Source: Actinophytocola sp963825445 (GTDB lineage Bacteria > Actinomycetota > Actinomycetes > Mycobacteriales > Pseudonocardiaceae). From it: DNA of 64,000 bases. The notes beneath the pieces are model-generated. The model did not search any database. It saw nothing but the letters and a program-made list of their open reading frames with translations, and was not told where the DNA came from. Of the stretch, positions 45,463 through 54,654 are shown piece by piece. The stretch covers positions 1 through 64,000 of the forward strand of contig CAWGTM010000007.1 in the NCBI GenBank assembly GCA_963825445.1, read 5' to 3'. The stretch's first letter is position 1; each line of letters opens with the position of its first letter. The translations under genes were made by a program, and so were the position numbers.

Positions 45463-46900
45463 GCAGGGCGTGGAGGCGCTCCACGTCAGCGACGAGCCGC
45501 GCATGGAGGCCGACGTCGTCGTGATCGGCGCCGGCCTCGCCGGGCTGACCGCGGCCCGCGAGCTGAAGGACGCCGGCTGGACGGTGCGGCTGCTGGAGGC
45601 CCGGGAGCGCGTCGGCGGGCGGCTCAAGGGGTACGCGCTCGACAACGGCGAGGCGGTCGACCTCGGCGGCGAGTACTTCGGCGACAAGAGCACGGCCATC
45701 GCGGAGGTGGCGGCCTCGGTGGGCGTCGAGCGGTTCTCCTCCTACGACGGCGGCGCGCGCCTCACGTTCGTCAACGGGAAGAGGTACGAGTACTCCGGTC
45801 TCGTCCCGTTCGGGCTCGGGCCGGTGACGCTGCCCGACTTCGGCCGGGCCGTGCTGAAGATCGAGCGCCTCGCCCGCACGGTGCCGCCGGACGAGCCGTG
45901 GACCGCGCCCAACGCGGAGAAGCTGGACAACCAGACGTTCTGGTCCTGGTGCCGGCGCAATGTCGCGACGGCGCAGGCGCGGGCGTTCCTCACCATGGTG
46001 GTCGAGGCGGCGTACTGCGCCGCGCCTGCCGACCTCTCGATGCTGCACCTGCTGCGGTACGCGAACGCGTCCGGCGGGTTCCGCTACCTGCTGGAGGTCA
46101 CGAAGGGCATCCAGCGCTACCGGTTCAAGGGCGGCGCGCACAGCATTCCGAACCGGCTCGCCGGGCGGCTGCCGGACGAGCTCCGCACCGGCGCCGTGGT
46201 CCGCCGCATCGAACAGCGGTCGGACTCGGTGGTGGTCAGCGGTCCCGGCTTCTCGGCGAAGGCACGCTTCGTGGTGGTCGCGATCCCGATGACCCTGGCC
46301 GGCCGGATCGCCTACGAGCCGGCGCTGCCCGGCTACCGTGACCAGCTGACGCAGCGGATGCCGGCCGGCTCGGCCATCAAGTGCCTGGCGATCTACGACG
46401 AGCCGTTCTGGCGCGCCGACGGCTACAGCGGCCAGATCACCAGCTCCGACGGGCCGTTCCGGGTGGTGCTCGACACCTCGCCGGCCGACGGCAGCCCCGG
46501 TGTGCTGTCGGCGTTCGTCACGGGTTCGGCGGCGCGGAAGCTGACCGTGCTCCCCCCGGAGGAGCGTCGGGCCGCCGTGCTCCGCGGTCTCACCACGGCG
46601 CTGGGACCGCGGGCGGCGCACCCGGTCGACTTCGTCGAGCAGAACTGGCTCGACGAGGAGTTCACCCGCGGCTGCTACCACGGCTACGCCACGCCGGGGA
46701 CCCTGACCGCGTACGGCCCCGCGCTGCGCGCACCGATCGGCCGGATCCACTGGGCGGGCACGGAAGTGGGCGTCCACCAGCTGGGTTCCATGGGCGGCGC
46801 CATCGACTCCGGCCGCCGGGCGGCCCGAGAACTCCTCGCACGCGACGCGGGCGAGAAACCAGCCGGGATCCGGACCGAGGAGTTGTCACGTCATGTCTAG
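45449..46900 (+). CDS. flavin-containing amine oxidase
   Basis: This 483-residue MAO-type flavoprotein has VVVIGAGLAGLTAARELKDA, then LLEARERVGGRLKG, DLGGEYFG, EPWTAPNAEKLDNQTFWSW, KGGAHSIPNRLA and the C-terminal FAD-binding IHWAGTEVGVHQLGSMGGAI. It oxidises amine C-N bonds or carries out desaturations. A paralogue with the same layout is at 51,427; the two are near-equal in length but differ at many positions, suggesting successive steps or a heteromer. It overlaps both neighbours (14 and 8 bases). Confidence 0.92.
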   Translation: MAPAEQGVEALHVSDEPRMEADVVVIGAGLAGLTAARELKDAGWTVRLLEARERVGGRLKGYALDNGEAVDLGGEYFGDKSTAIAEVAASVGVERFSSYDGGARLTFVNGKRYEYSGLVPFGLGPVTLPDFGRAVLKIERLARTVPPDEPWTAPNAEKLDNQTFWSWCRRNVATAQARAFLTMVVEAAYCAAPADLSMLHLLRYANASGGFRYLLEVTKGIQRYRFKGGAHSIPNRLAGRLPDELRTGAVVRRIEQRSDSVVVSGPGFSAKARFVVVAIPMTLAGRIAYEPALPGYRDQLTQRMPAGSAIKCLAIYDEPFWRADGYSGQITSSDGPFRVVLDTSPADGSPGVLSAFVTGSAARKLTVLPPEERRAAVLRGLTTALGPRAAHPVDFVEQNWLDEEFTRGCYHGYATPGTLTAYGPALRAPIGRIHWAGTEVGVHQLGSMGGAIDSGRRAARELLARDAGEKPAGIRTEELSRHV

Positions 46901-48020
46901 CCGCGCGAAGAAGAAGGCGCCGACGCTGCTGATCGTCGGCGGCTACGGTCTCGTCGGGAAACAGGTGGCCCGGCAGCTCCGCCAACGTCATCCCGACCTC
47001 GGGCTCGTCCTCGGCGGTCGCTATCCCGAACAGGCGGAGGCGTTCGCCGCGTCGATCGGCGCCACGACCGCCACCGTCGACACCAGCGCGAAGCAGCCGC
47101 TCTCGTCGCTGCTCGAACGCCCGACGGCCGTGCTGGCCTCGGTCAGCGACCCGACCGACCAACTCCTGATCGACGCGGTCGGCCAGGGACTGCCCTACGC
47201 GGACATCAACCGCGGTGGGCACGCGAGCGTGCTCGACGCGACCATCGCCATCGCCGGTGAAGTGCCGCAGGCGCCCGTTCTCCTGTCCGGCAGCTGGATG
47301 GCGGGGGTGGCGACGCTGCTGACCGCGGCCGCCGTCCGCGAACTCGGCGAGGTCGTGCGGGTGGACATCACGGCGCTGGCGTCGTCCGACGACGAGGTCG
47401 GCCCGGACTCCCAGGGCTTCGGCCACCGGCTCGCGTGGCCGTACTACCCGATGCGGGACGGCAAGCGGGAGGCCACGCATCCGCTGACCGGCGTGCGGAA
47501 GGTCCGGTGCGCCGACGGCAACGAACGTCCGGCCGCGCTGGTGGGCACCCTCGAACAGACCACCCTGCCGCGCACCCTCAACGTGCCCACGGTCGAAACC
47601 CGGCTGGCACTGCAGGACAAGGCGTCGCTGTACGCCCTGATCGGGCTCAAGCGAACGGGCATCCTGCGCGCCCTCACCCGGCCGTTCCTGCACAGCACCC
47701 GTGCGGCGCTGCTCGAACGGCCGGGTGCGGGCGACTTCGCCGGCATCACGGTCACCGCGCGGGGACCGGAGCGGTCGGTCACGATCGACGTCCTCGATCC
47801 CCGCGGCCAGGCACACCTCAGCTCGGTCGGCGCCGTCCTGGCGGCCGAGCGCGTGCTCGGGCTGGCCGGACACCGGCTGCCGCCCGGCCTCTCCTTCCCC
47901 GAGCAGTCGGCCGACCCGCGCGGAGATCTCGCGGCGCTGCGCGCGGCCGGCGTGGTCGTCCGGCTGGACGGCTTCGCGACAGAAGACACCCCAACCAGCA
48001 TCGAGGTTCTCCCGACATGA
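46893..48020 (+). CDS. saccharopine-dehydrogenase-like NAD(P)-binding protein
   Basis: This 375-residue protein has TLLIVGGYGLVGKQVARQL as its Rossmann motif, then LVLGGRYPEQAEAFAAS, VLASVSDPTDQLLIDAV and YADINRGGHASVLDATIA. The C-terminal half with RGPERSVTIDVLDPRGQAHLSS is not that of true lysine-pathway saccharopine dehydrogenases. It may reduce an imine formed by the amine oxidases; this is inference from position. ATG 46,893 overlaps the amine oxidase stop by eight bases; GAGGAG lies upstream. Confidence 0.85.
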   Translation: MSSRAKKKAPTLLIVGGYGLVGKQVARQLRQRHPDLGLVLGGRYPEQAEAFAASIGATTATVDTSAKQPLSSLLERPTAVLASVSDPTDQLLIDAVGQGLPYADINRGGHASVLDATIAIAGEVPQAPVLLSGSWMAGVATLLTAAAVRELGEVVRVDITALASSDDEVGPDSQGFGHRLAWPYYPMRDGKREATHPLTGVRKVRCADGNERPAALVGTLEQTTLPRTLNVPTVETRLALQDKASLYALIGLKRTGILRALTRPFLHSTRAALLERPGAGDFAGITVTARGPERSVTIDVLDPRGQAHLSSVGAVLAAERVLGLAGHRLPPGLSFPEQSADPRGDLAALRAAGVVVRLDGFATEDTPTSIEVLPT

Positions 48021-48403
48021 GCAAAAAGAACGTTCCCGCCCTGCTCCTGAGCACCTTGCGGACCGTCGGTGGCGGCGCCCTCCTGGTGCCGGGTGTCGGC
48101 GCGAAGGTCTTCGGCGTCCCCCAGGACGGCGAGGGCAAGTACCTGGTCCGCCTCTTCGCCGCACGCAACATCGCCTTCATCGCCGGTCTGCTGGTGAGCA
48201 AGGGCGAGGCCCGCAAGCTGTGGCTCCAGGCGGGCATCCTCTGCGACGCGCTGGACGTGGCCGCCGGGCTGATCGCCTACAAGGAGGGCAAGCCCACGAA
48301 GTCGGCGAACATCGACACCGGCGCCGCCCTCACCGCGACCGTGCTCGGCATCGCCGGCCTGCGCGCGAACCGTCGCAAGGACGGGGTCCCCGCCGATGAG
48401 TGA
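48017..48403 (+). CDS. small DUF4267-like membrane protein
   Basis: This 128-residue protein has two to three hydrophobic segments (TLRTVGGGALLVPGVGAKVFG, RNIAFIAGLLVSKG, LTATVLGIAGL). GEGKYLVRLFAARNIAF and LWLQAGILCDALDVAAGL match the DUF4267-like small membrane family, whose role is unknown. ATGA overlaps the previous stop and eight bases overlap the next gene. As the only membrane protein of the operon it may anchor enzymes or act in export. Confidence 0.75.
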   Translation: MSKKNVPALLLSTLRTVGGGALLVPGVGAKVFGVPQDGEGKYLVRLFAARNIAFIAGLLVSKGEARKLWLQAGILCDALDVAAGLIAYKEGKPTKSANIDTGAALTATVLGIAGLRANRRKDGVPADE

Positions 48404-49727
48404 CCGTGTCTGTGTGATCGGCGCCGGCTCGGCCGGCATCGCCATGTGCCGCGCGCTGGTGCTGCGCGACATCCCGTTCGACTGTTTCGAGCGCCGCGAG
48501 GAGGTGGGCGGTCTGTGGCGCTACTCGGCGGGCGAGGAGAGCTGCGCCTACCCGTCGCTGGCCGCGAACACGTCGAAGACGGTCATGGAGTACCCGAGCT
48601 TCCCCATGTCCGACGACATTCCCGACTACCCGCACCACACGCACGTCGCCAAGTACTTCGACGACTACGTGGACAACTACGGTGTGCGCCAGCACATCCG
48701 CTTCGGCACCGACGTGTCCACAGTGGAGCAGGCGGCGGGCGGCGGCTGGACGGTCACCCTCGGGGACGGTTCCAGCCACCACTACCGCGCGGTGCTCGTG
48801 GCCTCCGGCGGACGGCACGGCGTGCCGGCCTACGCGAAGTACGAGGGCACGTTCACCGGTCGCGAGCTGCATTCGTTCGAGTACAACGGTCCCGAGGAGT
48901 TCGCCGGCAAGACGGTCGTGGTGCTGGGACTCGGCGCCACGTCGGCCGACATCGCCACCGAGGTGTCGCGGGTCGCGAAGGCCACGCACCTGGCGGTGCG
49001 CACCGGGCACTACGTCGTGCCGAAGATCTTCGAGGGCCGACCGATCGACAAGCTGTCGCCCTTCATGAAGAAGCTGTCGGTCGAGCAGCGCCGCCCGTTG
49101 CTGACGCTGATGCTGAAGCTGGTGCACGGCGACATGACGTCCTACGGCCTGCCGGCGCCGCCGTACAAACCGGGGCAGGGCCCGCTGATCTCCACGAGCG
49201 AGTTCCTCCCGAGCATCATGCACGGGCGGATCTGTCCCAAGCCGGTGGTCGAGTCGGTCGAAGGCCGCACCGTGCGGTTCGCCGACGGGCAGACGGTCGA
49301 GGCCGACGTGCTCATCCACGGCACCGGCTACCGCATCGCGTACCCGTTCCTCGACGACACCATCGTCGGCGACGGTGACGACGCGCCGCCGCTGTACCAG
49401 ATGGCCGTCCCGCCGGAGATCGACGGACTGTTCTTCGTGGGACTGCTCCACTCGATGACCTCGCTCATGCCGACCGCCGAGCACCAGTCCGAGTGGATCG
49501 GCGACCTGCTGACCGGCGAGGTCACCCTGCCCTCACGCGGCCACATGTGGTCGGAGATCCGCCGCTCCCGGCGCCGCCAGGACAAGCGTTTCTACGACTC
49601 GTCGGGACACCTGCTGGTGGATCCCCGTGAATACCAACAACTTCTCGCGACCGAACGCCGCACCTTCGCGACCGCCGGTGCGACGAACGGAGCCGGGGCC
49701 TCGTCCCGGCGACGGAAGAACAGGTGA
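48396..49727 (+). CDS. flavin-containing monooxygenase
   Basis: This 443-residue class B flavoprotein has VCVIGAGSAGIAMCRAL (FAD), EEVGGLWRY, the FMO fingerprint FTGRELHSFEY, the NADPH motif VVVLGLGATSADIATEV and VLIHGTGYRIAYPF. It uses NADPH and O2 for N-, S- or Baeyer-Villiger oxygenation. A Baeyer-Villiger monooxygenase would carry a longer fingerprint, so N-/S-oxygenation is more likely. The C-terminus is a basic tail (SSRRRKNR). It lies six bases before the ligase gene. Confidence 0.92.
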   Translation: MSDRVCVIGAGSAGIAMCRALVLRDIPFDCFERREEVGGLWRYSAGEESCAYPSLAANTSKTVMEYPSFPMSDDIPDYPHHTHVAKYFDDYVDNYGVRQHIRFGTDVSTVEQAAGGGWTVTLGDGSSHHYRAVLVASGGRHGVPAYAKYEGTFTGRELHSFEYNGPEEFAGKTVVVLGLGATSADIATEVSRVAKATHLAVRTGHYVVPKIFEGRPIDKLSPFMKKLSVEQRRPLLTLMLKLVHGDMTSYGLPAPPYKPGQGPLISTSEFLPSIMHGRICPKPVVESVEGRTVRFADGQTVEADVLIHGTGYRIAYPFLDDTIVGDGDDAPPLYQMAVPPEIDGLFFVGLLHSMTSLMPTAEHQSEWIGDLLTGEVTLPSRGHMWSEIRRSRRRQDKRFYDSSGHLLVDPREYQQLLATERRTFATAGATNGAGASSRRRKNR

Positions 49728-49733
49728 GGCACG

Positions 49734-51440
49734 ATGTCCACAGTTGACTCCACGGGCAGGTCCGCCCACCCGCTCTCCGAGCGGCGTACCTCGATCGGCA
49801 GACAGCTCGGCGCCCTGGTCACCCCGAAGCGGGTGTCGGTGGTCAAGCCGATCAACATGGGCATGGTGGCCGAGGTCGCCGCCGAGAAGCACGGCCGGGT
49901 TCCCATCTACCTGGACCAGCCGTTCAGCTGGGATCCGGAGCAGCGGGTCGAGCTGGACTACGTCGAGTGCGCGCTCCTGATCGAGCAGTTCTCGGCGGTG
50001 CTCAAGCAGGCCGGGGTGGCCAAGCGGGACCGGGTGGTCATCCTCAAGACGCCGAACTACGACATCCAGTCGCTCGCCTGGGCGGCCGCGCGGATCGGCG
50101 CCGTCCCGGCGCTCCTGTCCGCCCGGCTGGACCCGGACATCATCAACATCCTGCTCGAGCGCATCGACGCCCGCTTCATCATCACCGACCCGGCGGTCGC
50201 GGCGCGCGTCGGTCTGGACGCCGCCCGGCTCAAGGCCCTGAACTGCACGGCCATCGCCCCGATCGACGGTGGGATCCCCGTGGCGGACCTGTGGGGCGGT
50301 CCGGTGCCGTCGGCGAACCCAGGCCGCCACGAAGAGCCGATGATCATCACCCACACGTCGAGCACGACCGGCGTGTCCAAGCTCGCCGAGGCGTCGGCGA
50401 CCGGCGTGTCGTTCTCCACGCTCGTGGAGTCCGTCGTCCCGTTCCTGCACTCCCCCGACGACCTGTTCGCGAGCGTGATCTCCCACGTGCACATCCGGGG
50501 GGCGGTCACGCAGCAGGCGACCTTCTCCCGCGGCACGCCGGTGCTCGGCATCGGCGACCACGACGACGCGACGATCCTCGACCTGTTCGCCAGGTACCGC
50601 CCGACCATCGTGGAAAGTCACCCGAACGCCTTTGTCGGCTGGGAAAAACTCATCGACCACCCCTCGTCGCCGTTCGCCAGCCTGCGGGTGTTCCTGAACA
50701 CCTTCGACGCCATCCACCCGCGCACCATCCGGCGGCTGCTGGAGGCGTCGCAGCGGGCGTACCCGGTCTGGTACCAGTGCTACGGGATGACCGAGGTGCA
50801 GCCGGTCACCGTCCGGCTCTACACGCGTGGCTCGGTCCGGCGCGCCGGTGATCGCGACACCCGCAGCGTCGGCTGGACGATCCCCCGGGTGCGGGCCAGG
50901 ATCGCCGACCCGGACACCGGCGAGCGCCGGGCCAACCAGAAGGACCCGGGCATGATCCAGGTCAAGACCCCGGCCCGGGCGCTGTCCTTCGTGGGCACGC
51001 CGGACAAGTACTGGGGGCGGCGCCACGGAAAGTGGTTCGACACCGGCGACTGGGGCCGGCGGGGCAAGGCCGGCCAGCTCGAGGTGCTCGACCGGGTGGC
51101 CGACCGCATCGAGGGCGTGGACAGCTGTCTGCAGCTCGAGGACGTGCTCATGAGCCGGATCCCGGAAGCCGAGGAGATCGTGGTGGTGCCGGACGAGCAG
51201 GGTGTGCCCACCCCCGTGATCTGCATGCGGGACGGCAAGGCGCTCGATCCGCAGACCTGGGACGCCGCTTCGGCCGGTCTAGCCGGTCTCGGGAAACCGT
51301 TCGAGGTCAGCCCGGAGCAGTTGTTGCACACCGCGACCGTCAAACCCCGGCGGTACCTGATCACCGAGATGATCAAGAACCACCGGCTGGGGAACTCGGG
51401 TCCGGCCCGCCAGGACGTCGTCCTCCGTGACGGGGCCTGA
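49734..51440 (+). CDS. AMP-forming acyl/aryl ligase (ANL superfamily)
   Basis: This 568-residue adenylate-forming enzyme has a P-loop IITHTSSTTGVSKLAEA (variant of TSGTTGxPK), A5 YQCYGMTEVQPVT, A7/A8 WFDTGDWGRRGKAGQLEVLDRVADRI and a C-terminal domain ending VKPRRYLITEMIKNHRLG, where the catalytic Lys appears as Lys in TVKPRR rather than the usual PxxxxGK. It activates a carboxylic acid as acyl-adenylate. No free carrier protein is in the operon, so CoA or an amine could be the acceptor. The stop overlaps the next gene by 14 bases. Confidence 0.9.
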   Translation: MSTVDSTGRSAHPLSERRTSIGRQLGALVTPKRVSVVKPINMGMVAEVAAEKHGRVPIYLDQPFSWDPEQRVELDYVECALLIEQFSAVLKQAGVAKRDRVVILKTPNYDIQSLAWAAARIGAVPALLSARLDPDIINILLERIDARFIITDPAVAARVGLDAARLKALNCTAIAPIDGGIPVADLWGGPVPSANPGRHEEPMIITHTSSTTGVSKLAEASATGVSFSTLVESVVPFLHSPDDLFASVISHVHIRGAVTQQATFSRGTPVLGIGDHDDATILDLFARYRPTIVESHPNAFVGWEKLIDHPSSPFASLRVFLNTFDAIHPRTIRRLLEASQRAYPVWYQCYGMTEVQPVTVRLYTRGSVRRAGDRDTRSVGWTIPRVRARIADPDTGERRANQKDPGMIQVKTPARALSFVGTPDKYWGRRHGKWFDTGDWGRRGKAGQLEVLDRVADRIEGVDSCLQLEDVLMSRIPEAEEIVVVPDEQGVPTPVICMRDGKALDPQTWDAASAGLAGLGKPFEVSPEQLLHTATVKPRRYLITEMIKNHRLGNSGPARQDVVLRDGA

Positions 51441-52843
51441 CATGCTGGACGTGCGGGAACACCCGGAGATCGAGGCGGACGTCATCGTTGTCGGTGGCGG
51501 GTTCGCCGGTGCCACGGCCGCCAGTGAGCTGAAGAAGTCGGGCCGGAGCGTGGCACTGCTCGAGGCCCGCGGGCGCCTCGGCGGCCGTGCGCTCAGCCGC
51601 CCGATCGGTGACGGCAAGATCGTCGAGCTGGGTTGCGAGTTCCACCTGCGCGACTCGGTCAACGCCAGGATGGCGGCGCTCGTTGGGCATCGGCTCGGAA
51701 AAGGTCTACGACGACGGCGACAAACTGATCGAGACCGAACGCCGGATCGCCCGCTGGAAGGGGCAGATCCCCCGGATCAGCCCGCTCGCGATCGCGGACT
51801 TCGGGCAGGCGGCGCTGCGGATCGAGCACATGCGGAAGGAGGTCCCGGCGGAGGCGCCGTGGACCGCGCCGCACGCCGCGAAGTGGGACGGCGAGACCAT
51901 GTGGTCCTGGACCCGGCGCAACATCCGGACCAGGGAGGGCCGCCTGCTCATGCGGCTGCTCGTCGAGGCCGGGATGGGCGCCTCGCCGACCGAGGTCTCG
52001 GTGCTGCACGTCCTGAACTACTCGAACTGCACCGGCGGCTTCCGCGCGATGACCACGATCTCCGGCGGTGCGCTGGAGAACAGGTTCGTCGGTGGTGCGC
52101 AGAACCTGGTGGAGCGGATCGCGGACGGCGTCTCGGCCGACACCTACCTGAACGCGCACGTCCGCCGCGTCGAGCACACGGGCGACCGGGTCCGGGTCAG
52201 TGGCCCCGGTTTCACGGCGACCGGCCGGCGGGTGGTGGTCGCCGTGCCGACCCCGCTGGTCGGACGCATCGACTTCGCCCCCTCGCTGCCGGAGACCCGC
52301 ACCCAGCTCACCCAGCGGATGACCATGGGCGCGGCGATCAAGTACCTGGTGCTCTACGACGAGCCGTTCTGGCGCAAGGACGGCATGACCGGCATGGCCA
52401 TCAGCTTCCGGAGCCCGTTCCGGGCGGTGGTGGACGGCAGCCCGGCCGACGGGTCCCCCGGCGTCCTCACGGTCTTCTGCACCGGCCCGGCCGCCCACCA
52501 GATGGCCAGGCAGGAGCCGTCCCGGCGCCGGGAGTTGCTCCTGCGTCAGCTCGGGCGCTACTTCGGTCCCCGGGCGGAGAAGCCCGTCGAGGTCATCGAG
52601 CAGAACTGGATGGCCGAACAGTTCACCCAGGGGTGCTACCACGGGTACTGCCCGCCCGGCTTCTACACCGAGTACGGCCCGGCGCTCAAGGAACCGATCG
52701 GCCGGATCCACTGGGCGGGGGCGGAGACCGTGCCCGTCGAGTACGGGGCGATGGGCGGGGCGATCTATTCCGGTCAGCGGGTCGCGGCCGAGATCGTCGG
52801 ACAGGAGTCCACCAAGAGCTCGACGACCGCCGTCATCGCCTGA
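51427..52843 (+). CDS. flavin-containing amine oxidase, second copy, one frameshift
   Basis: This MAO-type paralogue of the 45,449 gene has VIVVGGGFAGATAASELKKS, LLEARGRLGGRAL, ELGCEFHLRDS, then, in another frame, EAPWTAPHAAKWDGETMWSW, GGAQNLVERIAD and IHWAGAETVPVEYGAMGGAI. The frame changes at about 51,682: removing one G gives MAALLGIGSEKV and joins the two parts into a 471-residue protein. This could be a base-call error or a true inactivation. Start is GTG 51,427; ATG 51,442 follows just after the ligase stop. Confidence 0.85.
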
Positions 52844-52865
52844 GAGACCTGCTAGGAGCAGCGCC

Positions 52866-53585
52866 ATGATCATGTCCGCACACATCGTGAACGTCATTCC
52901 ACCCCGCGCGATGGCCGGGCTGCGCGCGAAGCCGGTCCCCGGGGTGATCCAGGGACTTCGCTACGCGGAGAGCTGGCTGGTGGGCCCGTTGCGCACCGGG
53001 ATGCTGCCCTCGACCAAGATCGAGGGCCTCGCGTTGATCGCGTCCTGGGACGACGACGAGTCGCTGGACCGGTTCCTCGCCCACCCGCTCGCCAAGGTCT
53101 ACGAGCCGGGCTGGCGAGCGCGGTTCGAGCCCGTTCGCATGGTCGGCGCGTGGCCGGGCCTGACCGACGTACCCCGGTCGGAGCAGCCGACCGGCGACGA
53201 ACCGGTCGCGGTGTTGACCCTGGCCAGAATGCGGTTGACCCGAGCCGCGGCGTTCGCGAAGGCCGCAGGCCCGGCCGAGCGGGAAGCCGTGCGCCATCCC
53301 GGGTTCCTGGAGGGCGCGAACCTGATGCGCCCGCCCAACCAGATCAGCACGTTCAGCCTGTGGCGCACCGCCCGCGAGATGCGGCAGTACACCGTGGGGA
53401 CGTATCCGGGCGGCCACCGCGACGCCATGAAGAAGAACGACGACAAGGTGTTCCACCACGAGACGGGTTTCGTCCGGTTGCGGCCGTACGAGACGCTGGG
53501 TCTGTGGAACGGACGCGATCCGCTGGCGGGTGTGCGGCGTCCGAAGGCGACGAAGCACGGTGTGAACGGAGCCAACCCGAGATGA
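52866..53585 (+). CDS. spheroidene-monooxygenase (CrtA)-like protein
   Basis: This 239-residue protein has AHIVNVIPPRAMAGLRAKP, LRYAESWLVGPLRTG and LIASWDDDESLDRFLAHP, and the CrtA-type segment STFSLWRTAREMRQYTVGTYPG (at about 155-176) with GHRDAMKKNDDKVFHHET. CrtA is a haem-dependent carotenoid 2-ketolase; its relatives have mostly unknown substrates. As no carotenoid genes are present, it probably oxidises another hydrophobic intermediate. AGGAG precedes ATG 52,866, and ATGA couples it to the final hydrolase. Confidence 0.8.
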   Translation: MIMSAHIVNVIPPRAMAGLRAKPVPGVIQGLRYAESWLVGPLRTGMLPSTKIEGLALIASWDDDESLDRFLAHPLAKVYEPGWRARFEPVRMVGAWPGLTDVPRSEQPTGDEPVAVLTLARMRLTRAAAFAKAAGPAEREAVRHPGFLEGANLMRPPNQISTFSLWRTAREMRQYTVGTYPGGHRDAMKKNDDKVFHHETGFVRLRPYETLGLWNGRDPLAGVRRPKATKHGVNGANPR

Positions 53586-54436
53586 CCGGCCTGGCGCGGG
53601 TCCAGGTCACGGCCGGAACCATCGAGTACGTGGACACCGGCGGCGACGGCCCGGTGATGGTGTTGCTCCACGGGCTGCTCATGGACCCGGAGCTGTGGTC
53701 CGGGGTGGTCGCGGAACTCGGCGCCGGGCACCGGTGCGTGATCCCGGTGCTCCCGCTCGGGGCGCACACCCTGCCGCTGGGGCCGGACGCCGACCTGTCG
53801 ATGCGCGGCATCGCCGACCTGGTGGCCGAGCTTCTGGATCGGCTCGACCTTCGCGATGTGACGCTGGTGGGCAACGACACCGGCGGGGCGCTCGTCCAGC
53901 TGCTCATGGCCGACCAGAACCCGCGCGTCGGCAAGGCGGTGCTCGTCTCCTGCGACGCGTTCGACAACTTCCCGCCCGGCATGACGGGGAAGGCGCTGGT
54001 GCTGACGGGCAAGCTGCATCCTGCGTTGTTCGGCCTGTTCATGCAGCAGATGCGGTTCCGGATGGTGCGGCGGTTGCCTTTCACGCTCGGTTGGCTGACG
54101 AAGCGTGGGGATGCCGTCACCGCGCGCTGGATGCGTCCTCTCCTGACGCGGTCCGGCATTCGTCAGGACCTGGTGCGGGTGTTGCGGTCCATTTCCCGGG
54201 ATCGGTCCTTGTTGGACTCGCTGGTGGATGGGCTTCGGGCGTTCGATCGGCCGACGCTCGTGGTGTGGGCGGTCGAGGACAAGGTCATGCCGCTGGAGCA
54301 TGGGCGGCGGCTTGATGCGTCGTTGCCGCGGAGTCGGTTGGTGTTGATCGAGGACAGTTACACGCTTGTTCCGCTGGACCAGCCTGCGCGGCTCGCTGCT
54401 TCGATCCGGGAGTTCGCGACTGTTTCGGCTGGGTGA
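53582..54436 (+). CDS. alpha/beta hydrolase with Asp nucleophile
   Basis: This 284-residue protein has VLLHGLLMDPELWSGV (oxyanion loop) and nucleophile elbow VGNDTGGALVQLL, with Asp rather than Ser, as in dehalogenase/epoxide-hydrolase relatives. LVVWAVEDKVMP holds the usual acid. At the place of the catalytic His it has LIEDSYTLVPLDQP, so the His appears missing. It may be an unusual hydrolase or a non-hydrolytic member. It is the last gene of the operon; the 218 bases beyond its stop, up to the tandem array, show no gene. Confidence 0.88.
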   Translation: MTGLARVQVTAGTIEYVDTGGDGPVMVLLHGLLMDPELWSGVVAELGAGHRCVIPVLPLGAHTLPLGPDADLSMRGIADLVAELLDRLDLRDVTLVGNDTGGALVQLLMADQNPRVGKAVLVSCDAFDNFPPGMTGKALVLTGKLHPALFGLFMQQMRFRMVRRLPFTLGWLTKRGDAVTARWMRPLLTRSGIRQDLVRVLRSISRDRSLLDSLVDGLRAFDRPTLVVWAVEDKVMPLEHGRRLDASLPRSRLVLIEDSYTLVPLDQPARLAASIREFATVSAG

Positions 54437-54654
54437 GGGTGCTTGAGGAAGGCGCTGGTCGGCCGGTTTGTCGGTGCTCGCAACTGCGCTGGATTACGGC
54501 CGTGGCCGTCCGTTGATCTTGTGCGGGGTCTCTGGGCGGGCGTTGCGGTCTGGGTGTTGCCGCTGGTCACCGGGTGGTTCGGCGCAGGGTCCACCCCACA
54601 CCAGGAACCGCGTGCATGGGTTGCGCCCACGCGGGGCCGTGCCACGTCGTCGGG

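Noticed and set aside
51650..51700. Programmed frameshift in the second amine oxidase
   Set aside because: No slippery heptamer or downstream pseudoknot is evident at 51,682; an indel error or mutation is simpler.
42607..54436. Violacein- or indolocarbazole-like pathway
   Set aside because: Amine oxidases plus a tryptophan-synthase-like gene suggest it, but there is no chromopyrrolic acid synthase (VioB/RebD) or VioE-like protein.
42607..54436. Carotenoid cluster
   Set aside because: CrtA-like and reductase-like genes alone are not enough; no prenyl synthase, phytoene synthase or cyclase.
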